Shown here: piece by piece, positions 23,892-30,166 of the stretch
How the letters are laid out: every line of letters begins with the position of its first letter
Position numbering within the stretch: the stretch's first letter is position 1
Origin: Planctomycetota bacterium
GTDB taxonomy: Bacteria; Planctomycetota; Phycisphaerae; WQYP01
Assembly (NCBI GenBank): GCA_021809365.1
Contig: JAKBAC010000029.1
Location: 1-30,166, forward strand
Reading direction: 5' to 3'
DNA: 30,166 nt
Notes under the pieces: model-generated
Told to the model about the DNA's origin: nothing
What the model saw: only the letters and a program-made list of their open reading frames with translations
The model's database searches: none
Position numbers and translations under genes: made by a program

Positions 23892-25742
23892 CTAAACCGC
23901 CGCCGGAGCCATATCCCGCACGAGGCCATCGACCATCGCGTCGTACTGGTCAATGCGCCAGCCGCTGACATTTATGGCCGAAGTGGGACAGACCGCGACA
24001 CATGCCCCGCAACCCACACACAGTCCGGGATTTACCTGCGCCTTACGCACGGTGCGGCCATCCTTTTGCGTTTCAACCATGGCCAATGCGCCGTCATATT
24101 CACATTGCGTCAGACAAGCGCCGGAGCCTTCACACAGGTTGGTATCCACCTGGGCCACATAGGGATTCAATTCGACTTCTTCCGTGCGGAACATGGCCCG
24201 GGCTTTCACCGCTGCCGCGCCCGCGGCGGCCAGCGTTTCCTGGATATTCATTGGAGCCTGCGAAGTTCCGGCCAGCAATACGCCGTTGACGGAAATTTCC
24301 ACCGGGCGCAGCTTGGGGTGAATTTCCTGCAAGAAGCCATCTTCACCGCGTGGGAGTTTCAGTTGATCCACAATGGTTTCACAGGGACCGGGCTTCATTC
24401 CAACGGCCAGAACCACCATGTCCACATCAAGCTCCAGTTCCTCACCCCATGATAAATAATCCTTGACGGTTACCCGCAACGGCGAGCTGCCACCATCGAT
24501 CGCGGCTACATGGGGTGGTTCATCGCCGTGATAACGGAAAAATACGACTCCCGCACGCGACGTATCGGTATAGTATTCCTCATGCCCGCGTCCATAGGTG
24601 CGAATATCCTGATGCAAATCGTAAACGCGGGTGCCGGGAAACCGTCGGCGCACCTGCAACGCCTGATTCAACACGGTGGTACAACAGACGCGCGAGCAAT
24701 ACGTGTTTAAGCGCCCATCCGGGCCAGGCGTATGAACGCCATCGACCTGCCGACTGCCGACACAGTGAATAAAGGCGATGTCACGAATGGATCGGCCGTT
24801 GAACTGAAGCGCTCCACCCTCACCATTCTGCTGCGCCAAGAGCGCGTTAAAGTCCACCGTGGTCACCACCGCCGGATGCTTTTTATACATGAATTCGCCA
24901 TCCGCGGGGACATACGGCGTAAAACCGGTGGCCATGATAATGACCCCGACAGTGGTCTGAATGTCGGTGGTCTTTCCGCCGGGGCCAAACGCGCCATGAA
25001 CGCCAACTTCAAAGTTTCCGATAAAGCCGCGAACGGTCTTCACTTCACTGTTTAACAGAATCTCAATGTGCGGATTATTGACGACCTGTGCTTCCAATCT
25101 GGCGGCCAGTTCCGCCGCCGCCTGTCCGGTGGGAAACACGCGGTTAAGCATCCGCAATTTTCCGCCCAGATTCTCGGAACGTTCAACCAGCAGCACGGAA
25201 ATACCGCAGGCTGCCAGATCCGCCGCGACTTTCAGGCCCGCCGTACCGCCACCGATCACCAGCGCCCGCCGGTGATTGGGCAGGCGAATTTTGTCGAGTG
25301 GCTTCGAATGGCTGACTTTCCCGACGGCGGCGCTGATGAGCTGAATGGCTTTGGCGGTGGCACCACGGGGATCATGTTTGTGCGCCCAGGAGCATTGCTC
25401 CCGAATGTTGACGTGCTCATAGAGATACGGATTCATTTTGCTGCGCATCACCGCGCCGCGGAAGGTCAGTTCGTGCAAAAATGGGGAGCATGACGCCACC
25501 ACCACGCGATCGAGCTTTTCTTTCTTTATATCGTCACTGATCGTCTGCTGACCAGGATCGGAACACATGAAGGTATGAACTTTCGCCGTCGTCACACCGG
25601 GAATCAGTTTACAGATCTCGGCCACATGATCGGTATCCACCACATCGGAAATGTTGCCGCCGCAGCGGCATATATAAACGCCCACACGCGGCGTCGCGGG
25701 TGCCCCCGCATCAACCGCTGGTTTTTCCGTTACATTTTCCAT
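23892..25742 (-). CDS. hdrA: HdrA-like flavin and iron-sulfur protein (long form)
   Basis: A 616-residue HdrA homologue. Seen: the HdrA N-terminal domain with CRCGGNI and CSDPGQ, an FAD Rossmann motif ALVIGGGTAGLKVA (about 165-178), HCVGSRQ and TYCSRVCC cysteine motifs, a second nucleotide site near VLLAGTSQAP, and two C-terminal ferredoxin motifs. The last motif is intact (C575/C578/C581/C585). The first reads CEGSGACLTQC, so the second ligand Cys is Ser540. ATG at 25742, preceded by AAAGGG; the TTG two codons earlier is less likely. HdrA subunits move electrons between flavin and iron-sulfur chains. Here the partners are the second HdrA, the MvhD-like protein and the QmoC-like membrane subunit. 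No MvhD domain is fused at its C-terminus, unlike QmoB. Confidence 0.9.
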   Translation of the reverse strand: MENVTEKPAVDAGAPATPRVGVYICRCGGNISDVVDTDHVAEICKLIPGVTTAKVHTFMCSDPGQQTISDDIKKEKLDRVVVASCSPFLHELTFRGAVMRSKMNPYLYEHVNIREQCSWAHKHDPRGATAKAIQLISAAVGKVSHSKPLDKIRLPNHRRALVIGGGTAGLKVAADLAACGISVLLVERSENLGGKLRMLNRVFPTGQAAAELAARLEAQVVNNPHIEILLNSEVKTVRGFIGNFEVGVHGAFGPGGKTTDIQTTVGVIIMATGFTPYVPADGEFMYKKHPAVVTTVDFNALLAQQNGEGGALQFNGRSIRDIAFIHCVGSRQVDGVHTPGPDGRLNTYCSRVCCTTVLNQALQVRRRFPGTRVYDLHQDIRTYGRGHEEYYTDTSRAGVVFFRYHGDEPPHVAAIDGGSSPLRVTVKDYLSWGEELELDVDMVVLAVGMKPGPCETIVDQLKLPRGEDGFLQEIHPKLRPVEISVNGVLLAGTSQAPMNIQETLAAAGAAAVKARAMFRTEEVELNPYVAQVDTNLCEGSGACLTQCEYDGALAMVETQKDGRTVRKAQVNPGLCVGCGACVAVCPTSAINVSGWRIDQYDAMVDGLVRDMAPAAV

Positions 25743-25758
25743 GGTCAAGCCCTTTGAA

Positions 25759-27099
25759 TTATGCGATCATTTCCAGTTCTACGGTGCGCGGAGCCGGAGT
25801 ATGTGATGCGCGGCTGGCAAGATACCGCCCCGCCTCCATGGCCGCCGCGCCGGCGGCGGCAATACTGTCCACGATGTCCGCGGGGCCAGCCGCGGTCCCT
25901 GCGACAAATATCCCAGGCACGTTGGTGGAGCATGGAGAAATCGGATCGGGCGTGGCGACAAACCCGTCACTTCCAATGCGCACCGGCGAAACATCGGATG
26001 GATTCCACTGCGGGATCATGCCCTGCGCCAGAACCACCAGGTCATGGCGTTGTTGGCGAACACAATCACCGGCTTCCTCAGTTAATTCGACGTGTACAAG
26101 CAGATCATCTTTGTCCACCGGATCAATTTTTGATACCTTGCCACGCACAAAATTAATCCCCATGGCCTTGGCGTTCTGGTAAAATTGTTCATAGCCTTTG
26201 CCAAAAGCGCGAATGTCCATGTAATAAATGGTGATGTCCGCCATGGGCAGTGATCCGGACAGCAACATGGCCTGCTTAATAGCGTACATGCAACAAACCC
26301 GAGAGCAATACGGCACGCCGATGGTCTGATCGCGTGATCCGGCACACTGCACAAATGCGATGGACTCCGGAATCTTGCCATCCGATGGCCGCAGCACCCG
26401 CCCATAAGGACCATGCGGTGCCAATAAGCGCTCCAATGTCAGCGGTGAAATCACATTGTGATTTTTCGCGGCACTGTATTGGGGTTTGATGGTCATCGCA
26501 TTGAGCTGGAATCCGGAGGCCACGATGACCACATCGGCCAGATAGGTTTCGCGCCGGGGCTGCTGATCAAATTCAATGGCATCCGTGGGACAGGCCCGGG
26601 CGCACAGACCGCAGGCGAGGCAATAATCAGCGTTTAATACCGCCTTCTGTGGAATCGCATTGGTAAAAGCGACCGAAATCGCCTTTACCGAGCCTAGTTC
26701 CTGCTCAAATAGATCAGGATATTCCGTGTCGCACGCATATTCACACAAGCGGCAGCCAATACATTTTTCGGCATTCACATACGTCGGCTTGCGCGTGACG
26801 ACCACGGTGTGCCCGTCCGGACCGGCGGTGATGGAGTTCACGTCGGTGTAGGTCAGTAATTCAATATTATCATGATGGGCCGCGGCGGACATTTTGGGAG
26901 TGGTGATGCAACTGGCGCAGTCGAGCGTCGGATAGACTTTGCTAAGACTGATCATGCGCCCGCCGATACTGGGCTGCCGCTCAACAACGATGACTTTGTA
27001 TCCCTGATCTCCCAGATCCAGGGCGGCCTGCAGGCCGCTGATGCCGCCACCGATGACCATGACGTCGATATGTCGCGGATCGTTTGCATTGGCAACCAT
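25759..27099 (-). CDS. hdrA: HdrA/QmoA-like flavin and iron-sulfur protein (short form)
   Basis: A 446-residue HdrA-like protein that lacks the N-terminal HdrA domain and starts directly with the FAD Rossmann motif VMVIGGGISGLQAA. Seen: TLDCASCITTPKM (cysteine motif after the FAD domain), two intact ferredoxin motifs CIGCRLCEYAC and CLACGLCARACP at about 113-180, then CAGSRD and YCSRVCCMYAIKQAM as in HdrA, and a C-terminal VPGIFVAGTAAGPADI. Its size and layout resemble QmoA. ATG at 27099, preceded by GGAAAGG. It lies 16 bases before the longer hdrA. Two non-identical HdrA-like subunits in a row are characteristic of Qmo complexes. Confidence 0.88.
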   Translation of the reverse strand: MVANANDPRHIDVMVIGGGISGLQAALDLGDQGYKVIVVERQPSIGGRMISLSKVYPTLDCASCITTPKMSAAAHHDNIELLTYTDVNSITAGPDGHTVVVTRKPTYVNAEKCIGCRLCEYACDTEYPDLFEQELGSVKAISVAFTNAIPQKAVLNADYCLACGLCARACPTDAIEFDQQPRRETYLADVVIVASGFQLNAMTIKPQYSAAKNHNVISPLTLERLLAPHGPYGRVLRPSDGKIPESIAFVQCAGSRDQTIGVPYCSRVCCMYAIKQAMLLSGSLPMADITIYYMDIRAFGKGYEQFYQNAKAMGINFVRGKVSKIDPVDKDDLLVHVELTEEAGDCVRQQRHDLVVLAQGMIPQWNPSDVSPVRIGSDGFVATPDPISPCSTNVPGIFVAGTAAGPADIVDSIAAAGAAAMEAGRYLASRASHTPAPRTVELEMIA

Positions 27100-27139
27100 A
27101 AAAGCATTACCTTTCCGAATAGCGATTGCGGTCGATTGT

Positions 27140-27619
27140 TCAGGCCGCGGTTCCGTGCTTCACCAGCCGCATCTCCGATCGCGCGGCCGCCTGCAGAGCG
27201 CCGGCGATTTCGCGGTTCACCGGCCCCAGCTTTCGCAACACCTCATCAAGCTGTCCCACTTCCTTCAGATAGGCCTTGATGCAGACGGTACATATCGCGG
27301 TAAGACGGATGCGCTGCATTTCCAGTCCGCCATTCTTCATCCGGCTGGTCAAGGCATCAATGCGCGCCGCCAGGCGATCATACGCCCCGCGATACGGACA
27401 ATCCGAACCGCACGCGGCAATCAGTATTCCATCAATTCCTTTGGCGTAACACCGCAGGTAGAAATCTTCCGGAAACAGCACCGGCGATGGCACACGAAAT
27501 ACATACACATTGGCACCGTATTCCTGATGCGCCTTGCCCACGGCATCCGCGCCCGGATAGGCGCAGGCCTCTGTGGCCAGAACCAAGATTTTCGGATTGA
27601 ACACATCCGGGGCCAACAT
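27140..27619 (-). CDS. MvhD/FlpD-like iron-sulfur electron-transfer protein
   Basis: A 159-residue stand-alone member of the MvhD/FrhD family. Seen: ATEACAYPGAD (C19), the conserved RCYAKGIDGILIAACGSDCPYRG segment read in two parts with C57, C70 and C74, and a late CTVC pair (C110, C113). The MvhD family binds a [2Fe-2S] cluster and passes electrons to HdrA. In QmoB and some HdrA proteins this domain is fused; here it is a separate gene. The ATG at 27619 has AAGGAG, so the open frame upstream is not part of the gene. It lies 38 bases after tusA and 40 before the short hdrA. The C-terminus is about 25 residues longer than the core domain. Confidence 0.85.
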   Translation of the reverse strand: MLAPDVFNPKILVLATEACAYPGADAVGKAHQEYGANVYVFRVPSPVLFPEDFYLRCYAKGIDGILIAACGSDCPYRGAYDRLAARIDALTSRMKNGGLEMQRIRLTAICTVCIKAYLKEVGQLDEVLRKLGPVNREIAGALQAAARSEMRLVKHGTAA

Positions 27620-27657
27620 GTTGCGCTCCTTCAAACGTCCGGTCGATCGACAGCACA

Positions 27658-27912
27658 CTATTTCTTCCGGCAAACAAAAATGCGATCATGACCATCGGCG
27701 GCAATAATACCGAGAAACTCATGTCCGATTTTTCCCGACCAGGCCGCGATGTCTTTGCGTGACCCGACATCATTGGACTTAATCTCAATGATCTCTCCGG
27801 GCTTCACCGTGCCGATCCCCTTTTTTGCTTCCAGCAGTGGGCCGGGGCACGCGGTTCCGCGCGCATCAATGACCTTGGTGGGAACTAACTGGGCTAATGC
27901 TGCCGAATCCAT
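27658..27912 (-). CDS. tusA: TusA-family sulfur carrier
   Basis: An 84-residue protein, the usual TusA length. Seen: the DARGTACPGPLLEAKK motif with the persulfide-bearing Cys22 in CPGP, GEIIEIKSND as the central strand, and a second cysteine near the C-terminus (FVCRKK). TusA proteins carry sulfane sulfur as a persulfide in the cytoplasm. ATG at 27912 with AAGGAG upstream. It is the second gene of the operon, directly after the ArsR regulator, and its operon includes a DsrE-family partner. This favours a sulfur relay to the Hdr-like complex over tRNA thiolation. Confidence 0.9.
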   Translation of the reverse strand: MDSAALAQLVPTKVIDARGTACPGPLLEAKKGIGTVKPGEIIEIKSNDVGSRKDIAAWSGKIGHEFLGIIAADGHDRIFVCRKK

Positions 27913-27982
27913 AACAGACTCCTTGGGTAAGTAACAAAACACACACGAAGCCACGAAGCGTCCATGCCGCTCCGGTAGGCTC

Positions 27983-28357
27983 TCACTTTCTTAATCTCAT
28001 TCGTTGCCCCGACACCAACGCGCACGTCAGAGTTCTATTTTCCAGATCAGCCAGCGCATCCGCGACCATATTGGCCGCTTCAACAAATCGAGTGTCCGCC
28101 AGATGATAATAAATGGTTCGTCCGGAGCGTTTGGTATCCACCGCCGCCTGATTCCGCATCAACCGCAGGTGTTGCGATGTATTCTGCAATGTAATACCCA
28201 CCTCCCGCGCGATCTGGGATACCGACCGCGGCCCATGTTGCAGACAGCAGAATATTTTCATGCGAGCCCCATGCGCGAAGATGCCGAAAAACTCACCCAG
28301 CCTTTCGCATCGCTGATCGTTATGACGTGATGGTTTCATCGCACACATCCATTTCAT
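27983..28357 (-). CDS. ArsR-family transcriptional regulator, possibly sulfur-responsive
   Basis: A protein of about 124 residues with the ArsR winged helix: RMKIFCCLQHGPRSVSQIA, then recognition helix GITLQNTSQHLRLM and wing SGRTIYYHLAD. It has no CxC metal motif of the ArsR/SmtB type. It has a Cys pair at 37-38 in the position of the first sensing Cys of SqrR/BigR (ILC-type helix) and another at 112 near the C-terminus. These could form a (poly)sulfide link, but the second lies about nine residues later than in SqrR. I chose ATG 28357; ATGs at 28348 and 28339 are alternatives. The further upstream TTG lies inside the operator. It is the first gene of the Hdr-like operon and probably autoregulates it. 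Confidence 0.82.
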   Translation of the reverse strand: MKWMCAMKPSRHNDQRCERLGEFFGIFAHGARMKIFCCLQHGPRSVSQIAREVGITLQNTSQHLRLMRNQAAVDTKRSGRTIYYHLADTRFVEAANMVADALADLENRTLTCALVSGQRMRLRK

Positions 28358-28369
28358 CGGGCCATCGAT

Positions 28370-28389
28370 GGTTGCAGACTTCTGCAACC
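28370..28389. promoter_or_regulatory. Probable ArsR operator, perfect 9-2-9 inverted repeat
   Basis: The arms GGTTGCAGA (28370-28378) and TCTGCAACC (28381-28389) are perfect reverse complements with a 2-base spacer. The palindrome begins about nine bases after the -10 of the regulator promoter, at the expected transcript start. A bound dimer would block transcription of the regulator and the sulfur operon. Confidence 0.7.
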
Positions 28390-28398
28390 ACTGAAATC

Positions 28399-28426
28399 AT
28401 CATAGAATGCGGCGGCCTCGCGTCAA
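28399..28426 (-). promoter_or_regulatory. sigma70 promoter of the regulator-tusA-hdr operon
   Basis: On the minus strand, a -35 TTGACG (28426 to 28421), a 16-base spacer and a -10 TATGAT (28404 to 28399). Each box matches five of six consensus bases. The operator follows immediately. Confidence 0.65.
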
Positions 28427-28726
28427 TAAAGAGTTGCCTGCTTTTTCAAGCGATCTCCGGCAGCGCCGCGATGTAGCCGCTGATATGGTTTCCGGAAGCC
28501 ACAGCGGACACAAGTGAAGAATACCCGCATTTATCAACGGCTTGAGCACCATGATGCGCATGGGCATCTGGCCGAACTAAGGCAGTTTCCGATGGCGCAC
28601 TACGACATATTCCTACGCACTCAACCGGACAGTGCCTTACAGGATGTGCCGGAAGACTTCCTAGAATATTTTTTTGCAATCACACTACACTGTGCCTGTT
28701 CTTATGTTTCAGAAGGAAATACATGT
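28427..28726. other. Intergenic region before the FadL-like gene
   Basis: These 300 bases separate the divergent regulator and FadL-like genes. The rightward frame of the FadL-like gene is open back to a GTG at 28514, and its 71 upstream codons have a fairly protein-like composition. However, the signal peptide begins only at 28727. No second copy of the operator palindrome and no confident rightward promoter was found. Confidence 0.4.
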
Positions 28727-29974
28727 ATGAACGTGTTACGCAAAACAGTGTTGTGCGCCGGCGTCGCGGCCAGTCTATTGGCGGTGGCCGGCCATCAGGC
28801 GCGGGCTACCAATGGGTATCAACTCATCGGGATCGGCCAATATCAGATGGGCATGGCTGGTGCCGTTGTCGCCGCTCCCGGTGACCCAATGACGGCAATT
28901 ACCAATCCCGCCGGCCTGGCGTGGCTGCAGCCCCAGGCGGCATTCTCCATGGAAGGATTTTTTCCAAATCGTGATGCCAACTTTGGGGCCGGCACCATCG
29001 GCAGTCACTCCAACCTTTACGGAGTGCCCGCGCTGGGCTGGCTGGCACCGGCCTTCGGCCCTCATCTCTATTTTGGTGGGGGTTTCTACGGCACGTCCGG
29101 TATGGGCGTCAACTATCAGCAATCCAACTATTTCGGCGGCAGCCTGGAATCATACAGCAATATCTCTTTTGCCAACATCGCTCCCGCCCTGGCATGGAAA
29201 CCCGCTAAAAACTGGAGCGTGGGTTTTGCGCTCAATCTGGCGTATGAGACCGCATCCTTCCAGCAGACCGTGACCACCGGCAACACGATCTCCGGCCTTA
29301 ATCTGGCTAACTCAACCAGCGCCTTCGGCATCGGCGCAACGATCGGCGGAATGTATGAACTCAACAAATATGTCACCTTTGGATTGTCTTATCGCAGCCC
29401 CATTATATTCACACCACTGACGTATCAGGCCAGCTACGAAAGCCTGCCTGGCGGACCAACCGGCGGGCCTGGACAATACAGTACGCATCTTAATTATCCT
29501 GAACAGATTGCCTTGGGAGTGGCTTTTCATCCAACATCCCGTTGGACTATCAGCGTGGAAGGACAATGGGTTAACTGGCACGAAACGATGAACAATATGA
29601 ATATCCACGGCCCATGGAACGGAACCAGCTATGTCAGTCTGCCGCTGCATTGGAATGATCAGGCCGTCGCAAATTTCGGAATGCAGTATCAGATCAATCG
29701 CTGGCTGACCATACGCGGAGGCTATTGCTATGGCAGCAACCCCATCGGTTCGCAAGATCTGGCGGCCAATCTGATTCTTCCGGCCGTCATGACCAACCAT
29801 ATTACCGTCGGTGCCACACAGGAACTCGGCATGGGCTGGACGCTTACCGAAGCCTATATGCACGCCTTCCAACAATCCATGAGCGGATTGATGGCGACGC
29901 CCGGCGGAAATGTCCCAATCAGCACGACCATGTCGGAAGATGAAGTCGGCATTGAGATCGGCTACAAGTTCTAA
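28727..29974 (+). CDS. OmpP1/FadL/TodX-family outer membrane transport protein
   Basis: A 415-residue outer membrane beta-barrel of the FadL type, which lets hydrophobic compounds diffuse across the outer membrane. Seen: a signal peptide (residues 1-27, ending AGHQARA), then the family N-terminal hatch motif TNGYQLIGIGQYQMGMAGA with NPAGLAW about 50 residues later. Alternating aromatic strands follow, with the C-terminal EIGYKF ending in Phe as expected for barrel assembly. The ATG at 28727 follows AAGGAA and starts the signal peptide. It diverges from the sulfur operon, so a link to import of a hydrophobic or sulfur-containing substrate is possible but not shown. Confidence 0.88.
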   Translation: MNVLRKTVLCAGVAASLLAVAGHQARATNGYQLIGIGQYQMGMAGAVVAAPGDPMTAITNPAGLAWLQPQAAFSMEGFFPNRDANFGAGTIGSHSNLYGVPALGWLAPAFGPHLYFGGGFYGTSGMGVNYQQSNYFGGSLESYSNISFANIAPALAWKPAKNWSVGFALNLAYETASFQQTVTTGNTISGLNLANSTSAFGIGATIGGMYELNKYVTFGLSYRSPIIFTPLTYQASYESLPGGPTGGPGQYSTHLNYPEQIALGVAFHPTSRWTISVEGQWVNWHETMNNMNIHGPWNGTSYVSLPLHWNDQAVANFGMQYQINRWLTIRGGYCYGSNPIGSQDLAANLILPAVMTNHITVGATQELGMGWTLTEAYMHAFQQSMSGLMATPGGNVPISTTMSEDEVGIEIGYKF

Positions 29975-30166
29975 AGCATCGCGACAAAATACGTTGACCC
30001 ATTACGGCACAGAAATTATGCCCGATGGCAAGACGTTCGCGAGGCGCATATCCACATTGATAAATTCTGGGCATTATACGCCCCGCCCAGAGTGGCGGTC
30101 AGGCCGGTTGCGGATTCTGATGCGTAGGTCACCATACCGTCGTTATTGTACAGGTATTGGCATTAC
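29975..30166. other. Terminal 192 bases, no supported gene
   Basis: No confident gene is seen. On the minus strand a frame is open between 30162 and 30016 with the protein-like stretch YLYNNDGMVTYAS, but it is bounded by stops at both ends within the window, so it may be the tail of a broken gene. Confidence 0.4.

Noticed and set aside
28358..28387. TTG start of the ArsR regulator at 28387
   Set aside because: This start lies within the operator palindrome and close to the predicted transcript start; downstream ATG codons give a normal ArsR length.
28446..28679. A 77-codon minus-strand frame upstream of the ArsR gene
   Set aside because: TTG start, no ribosome site, no recognised motif, and composition like a shadow frame.
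30016..30162. Minus-strand open frame with an RHS-like or adhesin-like segment at the right edge
   Set aside because: It is bounded by a stop at the window edge, is under 50 codons, and has no clear start; at best it is a remnant.

Overview
The window reads as a chromosomal segment of a Gram-negative-type bacterium: there is an outer-membrane FadL-like barrel, a lipoprotein-anchored sugar-binding protein, and sigma70-like promoters with Shine-Dalgarno sites. The gene mix (a very long pyrophosphate-type PEPCK candidate, a von Willebrand A membrane protein, an SPFH-GYF protein, and an L-fucose/L-arabinose isomerase-family enzyme with sugar transport) suggests the Planctomycetota, possibly Phycisphaerae-like. 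This assignment is an inference from gene content. No rRNA, tRNA, CRISPR array or complete insertion sequence was seen.

Layout. Positions 1-680 hold the start of one leftward gene cut by the window edge, then about 500 bases of intergenic DNA rich in 7-base and 9-base tandem repeats. Positions 859-7447 (+) carry a short-chain dehydrogenase, a VWA membrane protein, an SPFH-GYF protein, a RbsD/FucU-type mutarotase and a FucP-type sugar/proton symporter. Positions 7535-14764 (-) form a sugar catabolic operon, in transcription order: isomerase, lipoprotein sugar-binding protein, ABC ATPase, ABC permease, ribulokinase. It converges on the FucP gene. A fatty acid desaturase (-) and a two-gene operon of a probable PPi-dependent PEP carboxykinase plus a FolD homologue (+) diverge from about 15.9 kb.

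Positions 20640-28357 (-) form the most unusual region: an ArsR-type regulator, TusA, an MvhD-like iron-sulfur protein, two HdrA-like flavoproteins, a small basic protein, a membrane HdrC/HdrE fusion resembling QmoC, a DsrE-family protein and a dihydroorotate-dehydrogenase-like flavoprotein. A strong promoter and a perfect 9-2-9 inverted repeat precede the regulator. A FadL/OmpP1-type outer membrane protein diverges from it at 28727-29974.

How the genes may work together. The first half looks like uptake and isomerisation/phosphorylation of a deoxy- or pentose sugar, with L-arabinose or L-fucose most likely; the aldolase or epimerase is not in the window. The second half looks like a sulfur-carrier relay (TusA, DsrE) feeding a quinone-linked Hdr/Qmo-like electron-transfer complex under a possibly sulfur-responsive repressor. 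No HdrB, AprAB, Sat or DsrAB is present, so this is neither the classical Qmo locus nor the classical sHdr locus. Two central-metabolism oddities stand out: the PPi-PEPCK candidate, and a FolD homologue whose cyclohydrolase catalytic residues are replaced.
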